DNA of 64,000 nucleotides from Demequina salsinemoris (GCF_000974805.1 NZ_BBQZ01000002.1:375510-439509); one strand, 5' to 3'. Numbered from the stretch's first letter, positions 17,533 through 27,886 are shown. Notes: generated by a model not told the origin, from the letters alone. Numbers and translations are program-made.

Positions 17533-18270
17533 ATGCTCTCGAGCCTGCGGCCGCTGATGGCCAAGATCTGGCAGGCCCCCGCCAAGGCGCTGCTCGGCGC
17601 GGGGATCCACCCGAACACCGTGACGATCATCGGCACGATCGGAGTCGTCCTCGGCGCGGCGCTGTTCTTCCCCCGGGGCGGAACGAGCCTCGCCTGGGGT
17701 GTGCTCGTCATCGGGATCTTCGTGATGACCGACATGCTCGACGGGACGATGGCGCGGCTGTCCGGCAAGACGTCGCGCCTGGGCGCGTTCCTCGACTCGA
17801 CCCTCGACCGGGTCGCGGACGCTGCGATCTTCGGCGCGCTCGCGTGGACGTTCAGGGACGACACGTGGACGGGCCTGGGAGCGCTCCTGTGCCTCGCGAT
17901 CGGCTCGTTCGTCCCCTACGCGCGTGCGAAGGCCGAGAGCCTCGGCGTGGAGGCGGCGGTCGGCATCGCGGAGCGGTCGGATCGGCTCGTGCTCGGCCTC
18001 GGCGCGACCCTCGCCGTGGGCCTCGGAGCCCCGCTGTGGGTCCTCACGATCGTGCTGTGGCTGCTCGCGGCCGCCGCCGCGATCACCGTGGGGCAGCGCA
18101 CGTGGCGCGTCGTCCTGGCCAATCGCGAGGACCTGGCCGAGACGCAGGACCACCACCGCGACTCGCTCGACTACCAGCATCACCCGGACGATGCGCCGGG
18201 ACGTCCGCACGCCGAGGCCGCCCGGCATGAGGACGGCTCGGGCGACGGGGAGACCTCCGCCGCTCGATGA
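17533..18270 (+). CDS. pgsA: Phosphatidylinositol phosphate synthase (CDP-alcohol phosphatidyltransferase)
   Basis: A 245-residue membrane enzyme started at ATG 17533 behind GAAAGG. The CDP-alcohol phosphotransferase motif runs D67-M-L-D70-G-T-M-A-R, then G84, D88 and D92. It condenses CDP-diacylglycerol with inositol 1-phosphate in actinobacteria. The hydrophilic, His/Asp-rich C-terminal tail of about 45 residues is unusual in length. The gene overlaps the acyltransferase gene by 4 bases and matches Rv2612c in position. Confidence 0.9.
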   Translation: MLSSLRPLMAKIWQAPAKALLGAGIHPNTVTIIGTIGVVLGAALFFPRGGTSLAWGVLVIGIFVMTDMLDGTMARLSGKTSRLGAFLDSTLDRVADAAIFGALAWTFRDDTWTGLGALLCLAIGSFVPYARAKAESLGVEAAVGIAERSDRLVLGLGATLAVGLGAPLWVLTIVLWLLAAAAAITVGQRTWRVVLANREDLAETQDHHRDSLDYQHHPDDAPGRPHAEAARHEDGSGDGETSAAR

Positions 18271-19160
18271 ACGCCTTCCTGTTCGCCTGGCGCGCCTCGC
18301 GCTGGCTGCCGGCCAGCATCGTCCGGGCTCTCGCATGGGCGCTTGCGATGCTCGGCTGGGCGACCCATGCCAAGGCGACGCGGCGGCTCGAGGACAACCT
18401 CGCGCGCGTGACCGGGGCCGACGGGCGTGCGCTCAGGCGGCTGTCGCGGCGCGGGCTGGCGTCCGTGGCCCGCTACTACGCCGAGGTGCTCGAGATGAGC
18501 CGCCTCGACGCCCGCACCGTGGACGCGCGCGTGCGCTGCGAGCTGTCGGAGGAGACGCGCGGGGTCTTCGCGGGAGACGACGCCGCCATCGCGGTGCTCG
18601 GACACTACGGCAACTGGGACCTGGTCGGCTCCTACGCGTCGCGTCACCTGATGCCCGTCACCGCGGTCGCCGAGGTGCTCAAGCCTCAGGAGGTGTTCGA
18701 GGAGTTCGTTGCGCTGCGCGCGAGGCACGGCATGCGGATCCTCGGTCATGAGGGCGGCGCGACCTTCCGATCGCTCATCCGCATCGCGCGGGCGGAGCGA
18801 CAGCTCGTGTGCCTCGTCGCGGACCGCGACCTGTCCGGGTCGGGCGTGGCGGTGGCGATGTGGGGCAGCTCGGTACGGGTCGCGCCGGGTCCCGCCGCCC
18901 TGGCGGCCGCGACGGGCCGGGTGATCCTGCCGGCCTTCGTCAGGTACGAGCGGCTTCACGGCGCGCGGCGCCGGGCCGCGCGCTCGCGCTGGGGTACCGT
19001 GCTCTCGTTCGGGCCGGTGATCGATCCGGCCCGGTTCGAGGGAGAGCAGCGGGTGGAGCAGATGACTCAGGAGTGGGCATCGTCGCTCGCCGACTTCGTG
19101 GCGGCCCATCCGGAGGACTGGCACATGCTGCAGCGCTTCGGCTGGGTGGAGGACGCGTGA
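18267..19160 (+). CDS. Phosphatidylinositol mannoside acyltransferase (PatA-type)
   Basis: A 297-residue LpxL/HtrB-superfamily acyltransferase. The catalytic HX4D is H113-YGNW-D118 in GHYGNWD, and a hydrophobic N-terminal helix (about residues 12-32) anchors it at the inner membrane face. In mycobacteria the homologue Rv2611c acylates the mannose of PIM. Flanking pgsA and pimA support the same role. The ATG at 18267 overlaps the pgsA stop. Confidence 0.88.
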   Translation: MNAFLFAWRASRWLPASIVRALAWALAMLGWATHAKATRRLEDNLARVTGADGRALRRLSRRGLASVARYYAEVLEMSRLDARTVDARVRCELSEETRGVFAGDDAAIAVLGHYGNWDLVGSYASRHLMPVTAVAEVLKPQEVFEEFVALRARHGMRILGHEGGATFRSLIRIARAERQLVCLVADRDLSGSGVAVAMWGSSVRVAPGPAALAAATGRVILPAFVRYERLHGARRRAARSRWGTVLSFGPVIDPARFEGEQRVEQMTQEWASSLADFVAAHPEDWHMLQRFGWVEDA

Positions 19161-19161
19161 C

Positions 19162-20316
19162 ATGCGCATCGGCATCGTCTGCCCGTACTCCCTCGATCGC
19201 CCCGGCGGGGTCCAGCTCCATGTGATGGACCTCGCGCAGGCGCTGCTCGCGCGCGGCCACTTCGTGTCGGTCCTCGCGCCCTCGGCGCCGAACACTCCCG
19301 TGCCCGGCTACGTGACGAGCACAGGACGCTCCATCCCGGTCCCGTACAACGGCTCGACCGCGCGCCTGTCCTTCGGGCTGCTCACGGCCGCCCGCGTGCG
19401 CAAGTGGCTGCGCGAGGGCAGGTTCGACGTCGTCCACCTGCACGAGCCGGGCGCGCCTTCGATCTCCGTCATCGCGATGTGGGCGAGGCTCGGTCCCACC
19501 GTCGCGACCTTCCACACCTCGAACGACGACTCGGCGCTCATGCGCATCGGCCGCCCCTTCATCAAGCCCGGCTATCAGGAGCTCGACGCGCGGATCGCCG
19601 TCTCGCCCTCGGCCGCGCGCACGATCGAGCAGCACCTCGGCGTCGAGGCGACGCACATCATCCCGAATGGCGTGGATACCAGCACCTACGTCTCGGCCGT
19701 CCCGCGTGAGCAGTGGCGCGGGACGTCGGCGGAGCCCACGATCGGCATCCTCGGCCGCATGGACGAGCCGCGCAAGGGCCTGGACACGTTCCTCGGAGCG
19801 ATCGCGCACGTGCGGGCGGAGATCCCCGGCGCGCGCTTCCTGGTCGCGGGCCGCTACGCCGAGCGCACCGCCGAGCGCATCCGACGCGCGGGCGGCACCT
19901 CGATCGGCCCGCTCGACGAGAAGGACAAGGAGCGCTTCATGTCCTCGGTGGACGTGTACGTCGCGCCGAACACCGGGGGAGAGAGCTTCGGCATCGTCCT
20001 CGTGGAGGCGATGGCCGCGGGCGCCGCGGTCGTCGCGAGCGATCTGACCGCGTTCCAGGACGTGGGCACCGCGGGCGACGGCGAGCTCGCCGTGAGGCTG
20101 TTCCCCGTGGGCGACTCGGAGTACCTCGCTGGCGAGCTCGTGTCGCTCATCCGGGACGGCAACGCCCGCCGCAGGCTCGCGCGCCGCGGACAGGCGCTCG
20201 CTGGCACCTTCGATTGGCTCCAAGTCGTCCCGAGGGTCGAGGAGACCTACCTCGACGCCATTAGACTTGACGCCGAACTGAGTCCCCAGTCGGCGAAGGA
20301 AGAAGACAGAGCATGA
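19162..20316 (+). CDS. pimA: Phosphatidylinositol alpha-mannosyltransferase (PimA-type GT4)
   Basis: A 384-residue GT-B glycosyltransferase. The N-terminal acceptor-side motif [11 protein letters not shown] (about residues 14-24), and the GT4 EX7E motif within [15 protein letters not shown] near residue 280, are clear. It transfers mannose from GDP-mannose to phosphatidylinositol at the cytosolic membrane face. It begins one base after the acyltransferase gene and overlaps pdxS by 4 bases. Synteny matches Rv2610c. Confidence 0.9.
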   Translation: MRIGIVCPYSLDRPGGVQLHVMDLAQALLARGHFVSVLAPSAPNTPVPGYVTSTGRSIPVPYNGSTARLSFGLLTAARVRKWLREGRFDVVHLHEPGAPSISVIAMWARLGPTVATFHTSNDDSALMRIGRPFIKPGYQELDARIAVSPSAARTIEQHLGVEATHIIPNGVDTSTYVSAVPREQWRGTSAEPTIGILGRMDEPRKGLDTFLGAIAHVRAEIPGARFLVAGRYAERTAERIRRAGGTSIGPLDEKDKERFMSSVDVYVAPNTGGESFGIVLVEAMAAGAAVVASDLTAFQDVGTAGDGELAVRLFPVGDSEYLAGELVSLIRDGNARRRLARRGQALAGTFDWLQVVPRVEETYLDAIRLDAELSPQSAKEEDRA

Positions 20317-21215
20317 GCGAAGCCACCACTGCCCCCCAGGTCGGAACCGACCTCGTCAAGCGCGGCATGGCCGACATGCTCAAGGGCGGCGTGATCATGG
20401 ACGTCGTCACCCCCGAGCAGGCGAAGATCGCCGAGGACGCCGGCGCGGTGGCCGTCATGGCCCTCGAGCGCGTCCCCGCGGACATCCGCGCGCAGGGCGG
20501 CGTGTCCCGCATGAGCGACCCGGACATGATCCAGGGCATCATCGACACCGTCTCGATCCCCGTGATGGCGAAGGCCCGCATCGGCCACTTCGTCGAGGCG
20601 CAGGTGCTCGAGAGCCTCGGCGTCGACTACATCGACGAGTCCGAGGTGCTCACCCCGGCCGACTACACGCACCACATCGACAAGTGGAACTACACGGTTC
20701 CCTTCGTCTGCGGGGCGACCAACCTGGGCGAGGCGCTGCGCCGCATCTCCGAGGGCGCGGCGATGATCCGCTCGAAGGGCGAGGCCGGCACGGGCGACGT
20801 CTCGAACGCGACCACCCACATGCGCAAGATCCGCGCTGAGATCAAGGCGCTGACCGCGATGCCCGAGGACGAGCTGTACGTCGCCGCCAAGGAGCTTCAG
20901 GCGCCGCTGCCGCTCGTTCAGGAGATCGCCAAGACCGGCAAGCTGCCCGTCGTGCTGTTCACCGCGGGCGGCATCGCCACCCCGGCCGACGCCGCGATGA
21001 TGATGCAGCTCGGCGCCGAGGGCGTTTTCGTGGGCTCCGGCATCTTCAAGTCCGGCGACCCCGCGACGCGCGCCAAGGCGATCGTCAAGGCGACGACCTT
21101 CTACGACGACCCGGCGGTCATCGCCGAGGTGTCGCGAGGCCTCGGCGAGGCGATGGTCGGCATCAACGTCGACGAGATCCCCGAGCCCCACCGCCTGGCC
21201 GAGCGCGGCTGGTGA
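20313..21215 (+). CDS. pdxS: Pyridoxal 5'-phosphate synthase lyase subunit PdxS
   Basis: A 300-residue (beta/alpha)8 protein, very conserved: [33 protein letters not shown] with the catalytic lysine, and the second lysine in [12 protein letters not shown]. With PdxT it makes PLP from ribose 5-phosphate, glyceraldehyde 3-phosphate and glutamine. TAGACT at 20262-20267, inside the pimA end, is a likely internal -10 and would allow separate expression. A NUDIX gene separates it from pdxT. Confidence 0.97.
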   Translation: MSEATTAPQVGTDLVKRGMADMLKGGVIMDVVTPEQAKIAEDAGAVAVMALERVPADIRAQGGVSRMSDPDMIQGIIDTVSIPVMAKARIGHFVEAQVLESLGVDYIDESEVLTPADYTHHIDKWNYTVPFVCGATNLGEALRRISEGAAMIRSKGEAGTGDVSNATTHMRKIRAEIKALTAMPEDELYVAAKELQAPLPLVQEIAKTGKLPVVLFTAGGIATPADAAMMMQLGAEGVFVGSGIFKSGDPATRAKAIVKATTFYDDPAVIAEVSRGLGEAMVGINVDEIPEPHRLAERGW

Positions 21216-21724
21216 GCATGGCACCCGAGCCCGCTGAGCGCGTCGTGCGCGAGGGGGCACGGGTGCTGGTGGTCGCGCGGGACCGGCGCATGCTGGTGCT
21301 GCGCGCGCACGACCCGCATCAGCCCTCGCGGTCGTGGTGGTTCACGCCCGGCGGCGGGCTCGAGGCGGGGGAGACCCCGGCTCAGGCGGCGGTCCGCGAG
21401 CTCGCGGAGGAGACGGGCATCGTGTGCGGCGAGCAGGAGCTCGTCGGCCCGGTGTGGGAGCGCACGGCGTTCTTCGACTTCATGAGCCGGCCCTATGTGC
21501 AGCACGAGCTGATCTACCTGCTCGAGGTCGACTCGATCGATCCGCACATCGAGCAGCGGTGGACCGCGGCGGAGCGCGACACGATCGATGAGATCGCGTG
21601 GCTCGCCGAGCATGAGCTGCGCGAGGCCGAGATCGAGGTGTTCCCGCTCAGGCTGCGCGAGTCGTGGGACGAGTTCCTCGCGTGGAACGGTGAGACGGTG
21701 AACCTGGGAGAGGTGGACGAGTGA
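21212..21724 (+). CDS. NUDIX hydrolase
   Basis: A 170-residue NUDIX protein. The box reads [18 protein letters not shown] followed by AEETGI, matching GX5EX7REUXEEXGU. It probably hydrolyses a nucleoside diphosphate derivative; the substrate is unknown. The frame opens at GTG 21212, overlapping the pdxS stop; an in-frame ATG at 21218 is an alternative. It overlaps pdxT by 4 bases as well, so it is wedged inside the PLP synthase operon. Confidence 0.88.
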   Translation: MSMAPEPAERVVREGARVLVVARDRRMLVLRAHDPHQPSRSWWFTPGGGLEAGETPAQAAVRELAEETGIVCGEQELVGPVWERTAFFDFMSRPYVQHELIYLLEVDSIDPHIEQRWTAAERDTIDEIAWLAEHELREAEIEVFPLRLRESWDEFLAWNGETVNLGEVDE

Positions 21725-22323
21725 CGACGATCGGTGTGCTGGCGCTGCAGGGCGACGTGCGCGAGCACGTGCAGGCGCTCACGCGCGTCGGTGTCGAGGC
21801 CGTGGGCGTGCGCCGCCTCGCGGAGCTCGAGGCCGTCGACGGCCTGGTGATCCCCGGCGGCGAGTCGACCACGATCGACAAGCTCCTGCGCATCTTCGAG
21901 CTCCACGAGCCGCTCAAGGCGCGCCTGGCCGACGGGCTTCCGGTGCTCGGCACGTGCGCGGGCATGATCATGCTCGCGACCGACATCATCGGCGGCATCG
22001 ACGGCCAGCAGACGCTCGGCGCGATCCCGATGACGGTGAGGCGCAACGCCTTCGGCCGCCAGGTCGACTCGTCCGAGGTGAAGCTCACCTGGCGCCCGGA
22101 CGGCACGGACATGGACGCCACCTTCATCCGCGCTCCCTGGGTCGAGTCCTTCTCGGACGACGTCGAGGTCCTCGCGGTCGACGAGGCGCACGGGGACCGC
22201 ACCGTCGCCGTGCGCCACGGCAACGCGATCGCCACGAGCTTCCACCCCGAGATCGTCGCGCCCGGCGCCACGCCCGACGATCGCGTTCACGCGCTGCTCG
22301 TCGACATCGTCGAGGGACGATGA
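21721..22323 (+). CDS. pdxT: Pyridoxal 5'-phosphate synthase glutaminase subunit PdxT
   Basis: A 200-residue class I glutamine amidotransferase. [12 protein letters not shown] at the start, the substrate loop GGESTT, the nucleophile in LGTCAGM (about C79) and the His-Glu pair in SFHPE near residue 171 are all present. It supplies ammonia to PdxS. The GTG start overlaps the NUDIX stop (GTGA), and its own stop overlaps the following TPR gene. Confidence 0.96.
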   Translation: MTTIGVLALQGDVREHVQALTRVGVEAVGVRRLAELEAVDGLVIPGGESTTIDKLLRIFELHEPLKARLADGLPVLGTCAGMIMLATDIIGGIDGQQTLGAIPMTVRRNAFGRQVDSSEVKLTWRPDGTDMDATFIRAPWVESFSDDVEVLAVDEAHGDRTVAVRHGNAIATSFHPEIVAPGATPDDRVHALLVDIVEGR

Positions 22324-22805
22324 CCGTCTCGCCGTGGGAGCAGGACGTCGCCGACTTCTGGTCGCATGCGGACCGGTCGCGCGCCGCCGAGACGGTCGAG
22401 GAGGCCGAGCGGCTGTGCCTCGACGCTCCTGACGGCGCCGCGGCCCTCTACGAGCTCGCGTCGGCGCACGACTTCGTCGACGACGAGGAGGGCGCGGTGC
22501 CGCTGTACCGCCGTGCTCTCGCCGCCGGGCTCGACGGCATGCGTCGCGACGAGGCGGTGATCCAGCTCGCGAGCTCGCTGCGCAACGTCGGGAGGCCCGA
22601 GGAGGCCGTCGCGCTCCTCGAGTCCGAGCCCGTGCGCGAGGAGCTCGTTCCCGCCGCGCAGGCCTTCCTCGCCCTCGCGCTTCACGACGCGGGACGATGC
22701 GATGACGCGCTCCGCACGGCGCTCGCCGCGCTCGCCCCTTCGTTGGCGCTGTATCAGGGGGCGATCACGCGCTACGCCGACGCGATCGGCACGGACGAGG
22801 GCTGA
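22320..22805 (+). CDS. Small tetratricopeptide-repeat protein
   Basis: A 161-residue soluble helical protein, ATG 22320 overlapping the pdxT stop. Two to three TPR units can be seen ([60 protein letters not shown]). No signal or membrane segment. It resembles the short TPR proteins of the TPR_5 group, which are scaffolds without known enzyme activity. The gene closes the thrS-pdxT run. Confidence 0.8.
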   Translation: MTVSPWEQDVADFWSHADRSRAAETVEEAERLCLDAPDGAAALYELASAHDFVDDEEGAVPLYRRALAAGLDGMRRDEAVIQLASSLRNVGRPEEAVALLESEPVREELVPAAQAFLALALHDAGRCDDALRTALAALAPSLALYQGAITRYADAIGTDEG

Positions 22806-22900
22806 CGCAGCCGTCCGCGCTATCCGCGGTGCACGCGGGTCCGCCTCTCGCCTGCGTAGAATGGTCGGCAGTTCAAGAACCTGCGCGACGAGGAGCACAC

Positions 22901-23656
22901 GTGTCCGGTCACTCCAAATGGGCCACCACCAAGCACAAGAAGGCGGTCATCGACGCCAAGCGCGGCAAGCTGTTCGCGAAGCTGATCAAGAACATCGAGG
23001 TCGCGGCGCGCACCGGCGGTGGTGATCCTGCCGGCAACCCGACGCTGTTCGACGCCATCCAGAAGGCGAAGAAGTCCTCGGTGCCCAACGACAACATCGA
23101 CCGCGCGGTCAAGCGCGGATCGGGCGACGAGGCCGGCGGCGCGCAGTACGAGACCATCATGTACGAGGGCTACGGACCCAACGGCGTCGCGATGCTCATC
23201 GAGTGCCTCACGGACAACCGCAACCGCGCCGCGATGGAGGTCCGCACCGCGCTGACCCGCAACAACGGCACGCTCGCCGACCCGGGGTCGGTCGCGTACC
23301 TGTTCTCGCGCAAGGGCCAGGTCATCGTGCCCGCCGAGGGCACGACCGAGGATGCGCTCATGGAGGCGACGCTCGAGGCCGGCGCCGAGGAGATCGAGGA
23401 CGCCGGAGAGGTCTTCGAGATCACGTCCGAGGCGACCGACGTCGTCGGTGTGCGCACCGCGCTGCAGGAGGCCGGGATCGACTATGACTCGGCCGAGGCC
23501 GTGTGGACCCCGTCCATGAAGGTCGAGCTCGACGTCGAGGGCGCCAAGAAGATGCTGCGCCTCATCGACGCGCTCGAGGACTGCGACGACGTGCAGAACG
23601 TCTACGCCAACATGGACGCCTCCGACGAGGTGCTCGAGGCGGCAGCGGCCGAGTAG
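22901..23656 (+). CDS. YebC/PmpR-family protein
   Basis: A 251-residue protein from GTG 22901 (GAGGAG 8 bases upstream), beginning [13 protein letters not shown] as the family does; the longer in-frame ATG at 22829 would add 24 unrelated residues. The family acts as a DNA-binding regulator in some bacteria and as a translation factor easing proline-rich stalls in others. TAGAAT at 22857-22862 is a good -10 box. The gene lies three bases before ruvC, the common order yebC-ruvCAB. Confidence 0.95.
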   Translation: MSGHSKWATTKHKKAVIDAKRGKLFAKLIKNIEVAARTGGGDPAGNPTLFDAIQKAKKSSVPNDNIDRAVKRGSGDEAGGAQYETIMYEGYGPNGVAMLIECLTDNRNRAAMEVRTALTRNNGTLADPGSVAYLFSRKGQVIVPAEGTTEDALMEATLEAGAEEIEDAGEVFEITSEATDVVGVRTALQEAGIDYDSAEAVWTPSMKVELDVEGAKKMLRLIDALEDCDDVQNVYANMDASDEVLEAAAAE

Positions 23657-23659
23657 CCG

Positions 23660-24214
23660 ATGCGGGTCCTCGGCGTCGACCCGGGCCTCACCCGCTGCGG
23701 GCTCGGCGTCGTGGACGCGCTGGCGGCGCGGAGGATCGCGCTCGTCGACGTGTCCGTGGCGCGCTCGCACCCGGACGATGCGGTGCCCAGGCGGCTGCAC
23801 CAGATCGCCGAGGCCGTGGAGACGATGCTCGAGACGCATCGTCCGGAGGCCGTGGCCCTGGAGCGCGTGTTCGCCCAGCACAACGTCTCGACGGTCATGG
23901 GCGTCGCCCAGGTGTCGGGCGTCGTGATGGTCGCGGCCGAGCGACGGGGGATCCCTGTCGCGCTGTACACCCCGTCCGAGGTCAAGGCCGCCGTCACCGG
24001 CGATGGCCGTGCGGGCAAGCAGCAGGTCGGCACCATGGTGACGCGGCTGCTCGGGCTCGACGAGATGCCGAGGCCGGCCGATGCTGCCGACGCGCTCGCC
24101 ATCGCGATCGCGCACGCGTGGCGAGGCGGCTCGGCGCCGACGGCGTCGAAGGCCACGACGGACGCCCAACGCAGGTGGGCGGAGGCCGAGCGGGCGGCGC
24201 GTCGGCGCGGATAG
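23660..24214 (+). CDS. ruvC: Holliday junction resolvase RuvC
   Basis: A 184-residue RNase H-fold endonuclease. Catalytic acidic residues D7 (VLGVDPG), E68 (VALERVF) and D141/D144 (PADAADALA) are present. It cuts Holliday junctions after RuvAB branch migration. It is only three bases from the yebC-family stop, so it shares that transcript, whereas ruvA has its own promoter region. Confidence 0.95.
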   Translation: MRVLGVDPGLTRCGLGVVDALAARRIALVDVSVARSHPDDAVPRRLHQIAEAVETMLETHRPEAVALERVFAQHNVSTVMGVAQVSGVVMVAAERRGIPVALYTPSEVKAAVTGDGRAGKQQVGTMVTRLLGLDEMPRPADAADALAIAIAHAWRGGSAPTASKATTDAQRRWAEAERAARRRG

Positions 24215-24239
24215 GTCGGTCCCATCCCGTAGCCTCGTT

Positions 24240-24253
24240 CGTACATACGTTCG
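24240..24253 (+). promoter_or_regulatory. Near-consensus LexA (SOS) box before ruvA
   Basis: CGTACATACGTTCG differs from the Gram-positive LexA consensus CGAAC-N4-GTTCG at one base. It lies 4 bases after a -10-like TAGCCT (24230-24235), so LexA would cover the transcription start of ruvAB. Read on the minus strand the right half-site is a perfect CGAAC. Confidence 0.65.
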
Positions 24254-24266
24254 ATGAGGAGGCCGA

Positions 24267-24857
24267 GTGATCGCGCAGCTGACGGGAACCGTCGCGCACG
24301 TCGGAGCGTCCGCGGTGGTGATCGACGTCGCCGGCGTCGGGTATCGCGCGCTGGCCACGCCCGCGGCGCTGTCCGAGCTCAGGACCGGACAGCACACCAC
24401 GCTGCACACCCACCTCGTGGTGCGCGAGGACTCGCTCACGCTGTTCGGCTTCGCCGCGGCATCCGAGCGCGACACGTTCGAGGCGCTCCAGAACGTCCAG
24501 GGCGTCGGCCCCAAGATGGCCCTCGCGATGCTCGCCGTCCACTCGCCCGACTCGCTCGTGGCCGCCGTCCAGGCGGGCGACCAGAAGGCGCTCACGAAGG
24601 TTCCGGGCATCGGCCCCAAGGTGGCCGCGCGCCTGCTGCTCGAGCTCGGCGGCCGACTCGTGCTTCCCGAGGAAGGCGCCCCCGCATCGTCCATGGACGC
24701 GAGCGGGCAGGTCGTCGAGGCGCTCGTGGGACTGGGCTACCAGCTCAAGGCGGCCGAGAAGGCCGTCGAGGCCGTGTCCGACGGCCCCGTCGGGGAGGCC
24801 GCGGTGCCCGAGACGCTGAGGGCCGCGCTCAAGTCGCTGGGAGGATCGCGTGGCTGA
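24267..24857 (+). CDS. ruvA: Holliday junction branch migration protein RuvA
   Basis: A 196-residue protein from GTG 24267 with GAGGAGG upstream. N-terminal OB fold ([12 protein letters not shown]), two helix-hairpin-helix motifs ([13 protein letters not shown] and [17 protein letters not shown]), and the C-terminal RuvB-binding domain. It holds the junction in a square-planar form for RuvB. Its stop overlaps ruvB by 8 bases. Confidence 0.96.
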   Translation: MIAQLTGTVAHVGASAVVIDVAGVGYRALATPAALSELRTGQHTTLHTHLVVREDSLTLFGFAAASERDTFEALQNVQGVGPKMALAMLAVHSPDSLVAAVQAGDQKALTKVPGIGPKVAARLLLELGGRLVLPEEGAPASSMDASGQVVEALVGLGYQLKAAEKAVEAVSDGPVGEAAVPETLRAALKSLGGSRG

Positions 24858-25905
24858 CGAGCTCGATGACCTGGAACGCGTCGTGAGCGCCGAGGCCGAC
24901 GCGATCGAACGCTCCTCGGAGGCGGCGCTGCGCCCCCGCAATCTCGACGAGTTCGTCGGCCAGCGCACGGTGCGCGAGCAGCTCTCGCTCGTGCTGCGCG
25001 CGGCCGTCGCGCGCGGCGGAACCTCCGACCACGTGCTGTTGTCCGGCCCGCCGGGACTCGGCAAGACCACGCTCGCGATGATCATCGCGCAGGAGATGGG
25101 CTCGACGCTGCGCGTGACCTCAGGACCTGCGATCGCGCACGCGGGCGACCTCGCCGCGATCCTCAGCTCGCTCGATTCGGGCGACGTGCTGTTCATCGAC
25201 GAGATCCACCGCCTCGCGCGTCCCGCCGAGGAGATGCTGTACCTCGCGATGGAGGACTTCCGCGTGGACGTCGTGGTCGGCAAGGGGCCCGGCGCCACGT
25301 CGATCCCGCTCACGCTGCCTCCGTTCACCGCCGTGGGCGCCACGACGCGCGCGGGTCTGCTTCCCGCGCCGCTGCGCGACCGCTTCGGCTTCACCGGGCA
25401 CCTCGACTTCTACGAGCCCGACGAGCTCAAGGCGATCCTCGTCCGGTCCGCGGGGATGCTCGAGCTGTCGATCTCCCATGACGCGGCAGGGGAGATCGCC
25501 TCGCGCTCGCGCGGCACGCCCCGCATCGCGAACCGGCTGCTGCGCCGCGTGCGCGACTGGGCGCAGGTGCACGGCGACGGGCGCGCGACGATGGAGGCCG
25601 CGCAGGCCGCGCTCGAGGTCTACGAGGTGGACGCGATGGGCCTCGATCGGCTCGACAGGGCCGTGCTCGGCGCGCTGTGCACGCGCTTCGGTGGGGGGCC
25701 GGTCGGGCTCACCACTCTCGCGGTCGCCGTGGGCGAGGAGCCCGAGACCGTGGAGACCGTCGCCGAGCCCTTCCTGGTCCGCGAGGGGCTCATGAGCCGC
25801 AGCCCGCGCGGCCGGATCGCGACGTCGCTCGCGTGGGAGCACCTGGGACTGTCGGCGCCTGATCGACCGAGCGAGGCGACCGGGGGCTCGCGACTGTTCG
25901 ACTGA
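24850..25905 (+). CDS. ruvB: Holliday junction branch migration ATPase RuvB
   Basis: A 351-residue AAA+ motor. Walker [10 protein letters not shown] is near residue 65, Walker B LFIDEIHR follows, then sensor I GATTRAG, and a C-terminal winged helix. It starts at GTG 24850 inside the end of ruvA. In many actinobacteria yajC follows; here secD follows directly. Confidence 0.97.
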   Translation: MADELDDLERVVSAEADAIERSSEAALRPRNLDEFVGQRTVREQLSLVLRAAVARGGTSDHVLLSGPPGLGKTTLAMIIAQEMGSTLRVTSGPAIAHAGDLAAILSSLDSGDVLFIDEIHRLARPAEEMLYLAMEDFRVDVVVGKGPGATSIPLTLPPFTAVGATTRAGLLPAPLRDRFGFTGHLDFYEPDELKAILVRSAGMLELSISHDAAGEIASRSRGTPRIANRLLRRVRDWAQVHGDGRATMEAAQAALEVYEVDAMGLDRLDRAVLGALCTRFGGGPVGLTTLAVAVGEEPETVETVAEPFLVREGLMSRSPRGRIATSLAWEHLGLSAPDRPSEATGGSRLFD

Positions 25906-25917
25906 CGCGCTGGGGTT

Positions 25918-25947
25918 TTCGACTCTGGGCATTCTCAGGGCTAGACT
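25918..25947 (+). promoter_or_regulatory. Putative promoter of secDF
   Basis: TTCGAC (25918-25923) and TAGACT (25942-25947) are 18 bases apart in the ruvB-secD gap. The same TAGACT hexamer precedes pdxS, relA and aspS. Confidence 0.5.
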
Positions 25948-25987
25948 TCCCAGGGCCCGTACGGGCGCAACAACGTTAAGGAAACCT

Positions 25988-27886
25988 GTGTCAACTGCAG
26001 CGAAGGCCGCGCGTCGCGCGCTCATGTGGCTGGGCATCATCCTCGTCGTGGGCTACGGAGCCCTCGCGGCGGGAGTGGTGACCGGCGCCACGACCCTTGC
26101 CCCGGGCCTTGCCCTCGACCTCGCGGGAGGTCGCCAGCTCACGCTGCAGGCGACCACCACCGACGGGTCCGAGGTGACCCAGGAGGACCTCGAGCAGGCG
26201 GTCGAGATCATCCGCAAGCGCGTCGACGCGTCCGGCACGTCCGAGGCCACGATCACGACGCAGGGCTCGAACGTCATCGTCGTGTCGCTGCCGGGCAACC
26301 CATCCGACGAGACCATCGACCTGGTCCGCCAGAGCGCCCAGCTGCAGTTCCGGCCGGTTCTCAACTACCAGTACTCCTCATGGGTCACCGAGGCCGCGGC
26401 CTCGGCGAGCGCGAGCGCGTCGGCGAGCGCCTCCGCGAGCGCGACCGCCTCGGCGTCGGCGACCGCCGACCCCACGCCCTCGGGCTCGGCCTCCGCCGCG
26501 AGCAACGTGCTGCGCGACTCGGCGTCCGAGGACGCCACCCCTGCCGCCTCGGCGACCGCCGCCGATCCCACGGCGAGCGCGTCAGCCAGCGCATCGGCGA
26601 GCCCGTCCGCATCGGCCTCGGCCAGCGCGAGCGCCGAGACGAGCTCCGACGACGCCGCCGCCGGCACGGCCTCCGACCTCACCTGGCTCACCGACGAGCT
26701 CCAGGCCGAGGCCGACGCCCTCGACTGCTCCGACGAGGCGAACCTCGGCGGCGCCGACCTCGGCGACTCCGACGCAGGGCACGTCGCGTGCTCCTCGGAC
26801 GGCTACTACGTCTACCTCATGGGTCCCGTCGAGCTCACGGGCTCGGACGTCGCGAGCGCGACCTCCGGCCCGTCGTACAACACGACCGGTGCGCTCACCG
26901 GTGAGTACGAGGTCGTCCTCAACTTCACCGACGAGGGCACGCAGATCTTCGACGACATCACCCAGCGCCTCATCCAGTTGGACAGCCCGCAGGACCAGTT
27001 CGCGATCATGCTCGACGGCGTCGTGATCTCGGCCCCCGCGGTGCAGGTCCGCATCTCCGGCGGCACCGCGTCGATCACCGGCGACTTCACGCAGGCCGAG
27101 GCCGCCCAGCTCGCCGCCCAGCTCCAGTTCGGTGCGCTGCCGCTGACGCTCGAGCTCCAGTCGAACGACAACATCCCCGCGACGCTCGGTCAGGACCAGC
27201 TCGAGGCCGGCCTCATCGCGGGCCTGATCGGCCTGATCCTCGTGGTCATCTACTCGGCGTTCCAGTACCGCGCTCTCGGCCTCGTCACGGTCGGATCGCT
27301 GGTCCTCGCCGGCGTCATGACCTTCATGGCCGTCGACCTCCTGTACTGGATGATCGGCTACCGGCTCTCGCTCGCGGGTGTGGCAGGACTCATCGTCGCG
27401 ATCGGTGTGACAGCCGACTCGTTCATCGTGTACTTCGAACGAGTCAAGGACGAGCTGCGCGAGGGCAAGTCCCTCCCCGCGGCCATCGAGCGCGGCTGGA
27501 AGCGAGCCAAGCGCACGATCCTGGCGTCCGACGCGATCAACCTTCTCGCGGCCGTCGTCCTTTACCTGCTCGCCGTCGGCTCGGTCAGCGGCTTCGCGTT
27601 CACGCTCGGCCTCACGACCGTGATCGACATCATCATCGTGTTCCTGTTCACCCACCCGGTGCTGGTGCTGCTGTCTCGCACCAAGTTCTTCGGCGAGGGG
27701 CACAAGTGGTCCGGGCTCGACCCGCGTCAGCTCGGGAGGGACTCGTTCTACAAGGGCCGTGGGCGCACGCGCTCCTCGGAGTCGAAGAAGTCGCTCGCGG
27801 AGCGCAAGGCCGAGGCCGCGAACGGCACCGGCGCAGACGCTGACGCGGATGCTGACGCCGAGCCGGCGAAGGGTGGAGAGAACTGA
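25988..27886 (+). CDS. secD: Protein translocase subunit SecD with long Ala/Ser-rich insert
   Basis: A 632-residue translocase component from GTG 25988 (AAGGAAA upstream). An N-terminal membrane helix precedes the large extracytoplasmic region; five more helices follow residue about 400, with GLIVAIGVTADSFIVYFERVKDE the typical SecD segment (only part is quoted: GVTADSFIVYFERVKDE). With SecF it uses the proton motive force to help release exported proteins. Residues about 134-228 inside the P1 domain are almost pure Ala, Ser, Thr and Pro, a low-complexity stretch absent from standard SecD. A small Asp/Cys-containing loop follows (ALDCSDEANLGG). The C-terminus ends in Ala/Asp repeats. No yajC lies upstream. 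The stop and the secF start share one base. Confidence 0.95.
   Translation: MSTAAKAARRALMWLGIILVVGYGALAAGVVTGATTLAPGLALDLAGGRQLTLQATTTDGSEVTQEDLEQAVEIIRKRVDASGTSEATITTQGSNVIVVSLPGNPSDETIDLVRQSAQLQFRPVLNYQYSSWVTEAAASASASASASASASATASASATADPTPSGSASAASNVLRDSASEDATPAASATAADPTASASASASASPSASASASASAETSSDDAAAGTASDLTWLTDELQAEADALDCSDEANLGGADLGDSDAGHVACSSDGYYVYLMGPVELTGSDVASATSGPSYNTTGALTGEYEVVLNFTDEGTQIFDDITQRLIQLDSPQDQFAIMLDGVVISAPAVQVRISGGTASITGDFTQAEAAQLAAQLQFGALPLTLELQSNDNIPATLGQDQLEAGLIAGLIGLILVVIYSAFQYRALGLVTVGSLVLAGVMTFMAVDLLYWMIGYRLSLAGVAGLIVAIGVTADSFIVYFERVKDELREGKSLPAAIERGWKRAKRTILASDAINLLAAVVLYLLAVGSVSGFAFTLGLTTVIDIIIVFLFTHPVLVLLSRTKFFGEGHKWSGLDPRQLGRDSFYKGRGRTRSSESKKSLAERKAEAANGTGADADADADAEPAKGGEN

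Noticed and set aside
22829-22900. Longer start of the YebC-family gene at ATG 22829
   Set aside because: It adds 24 residues unlike the family; GTG 22901 has a good ribosome site and gives the conserved SGHSKW beginning.
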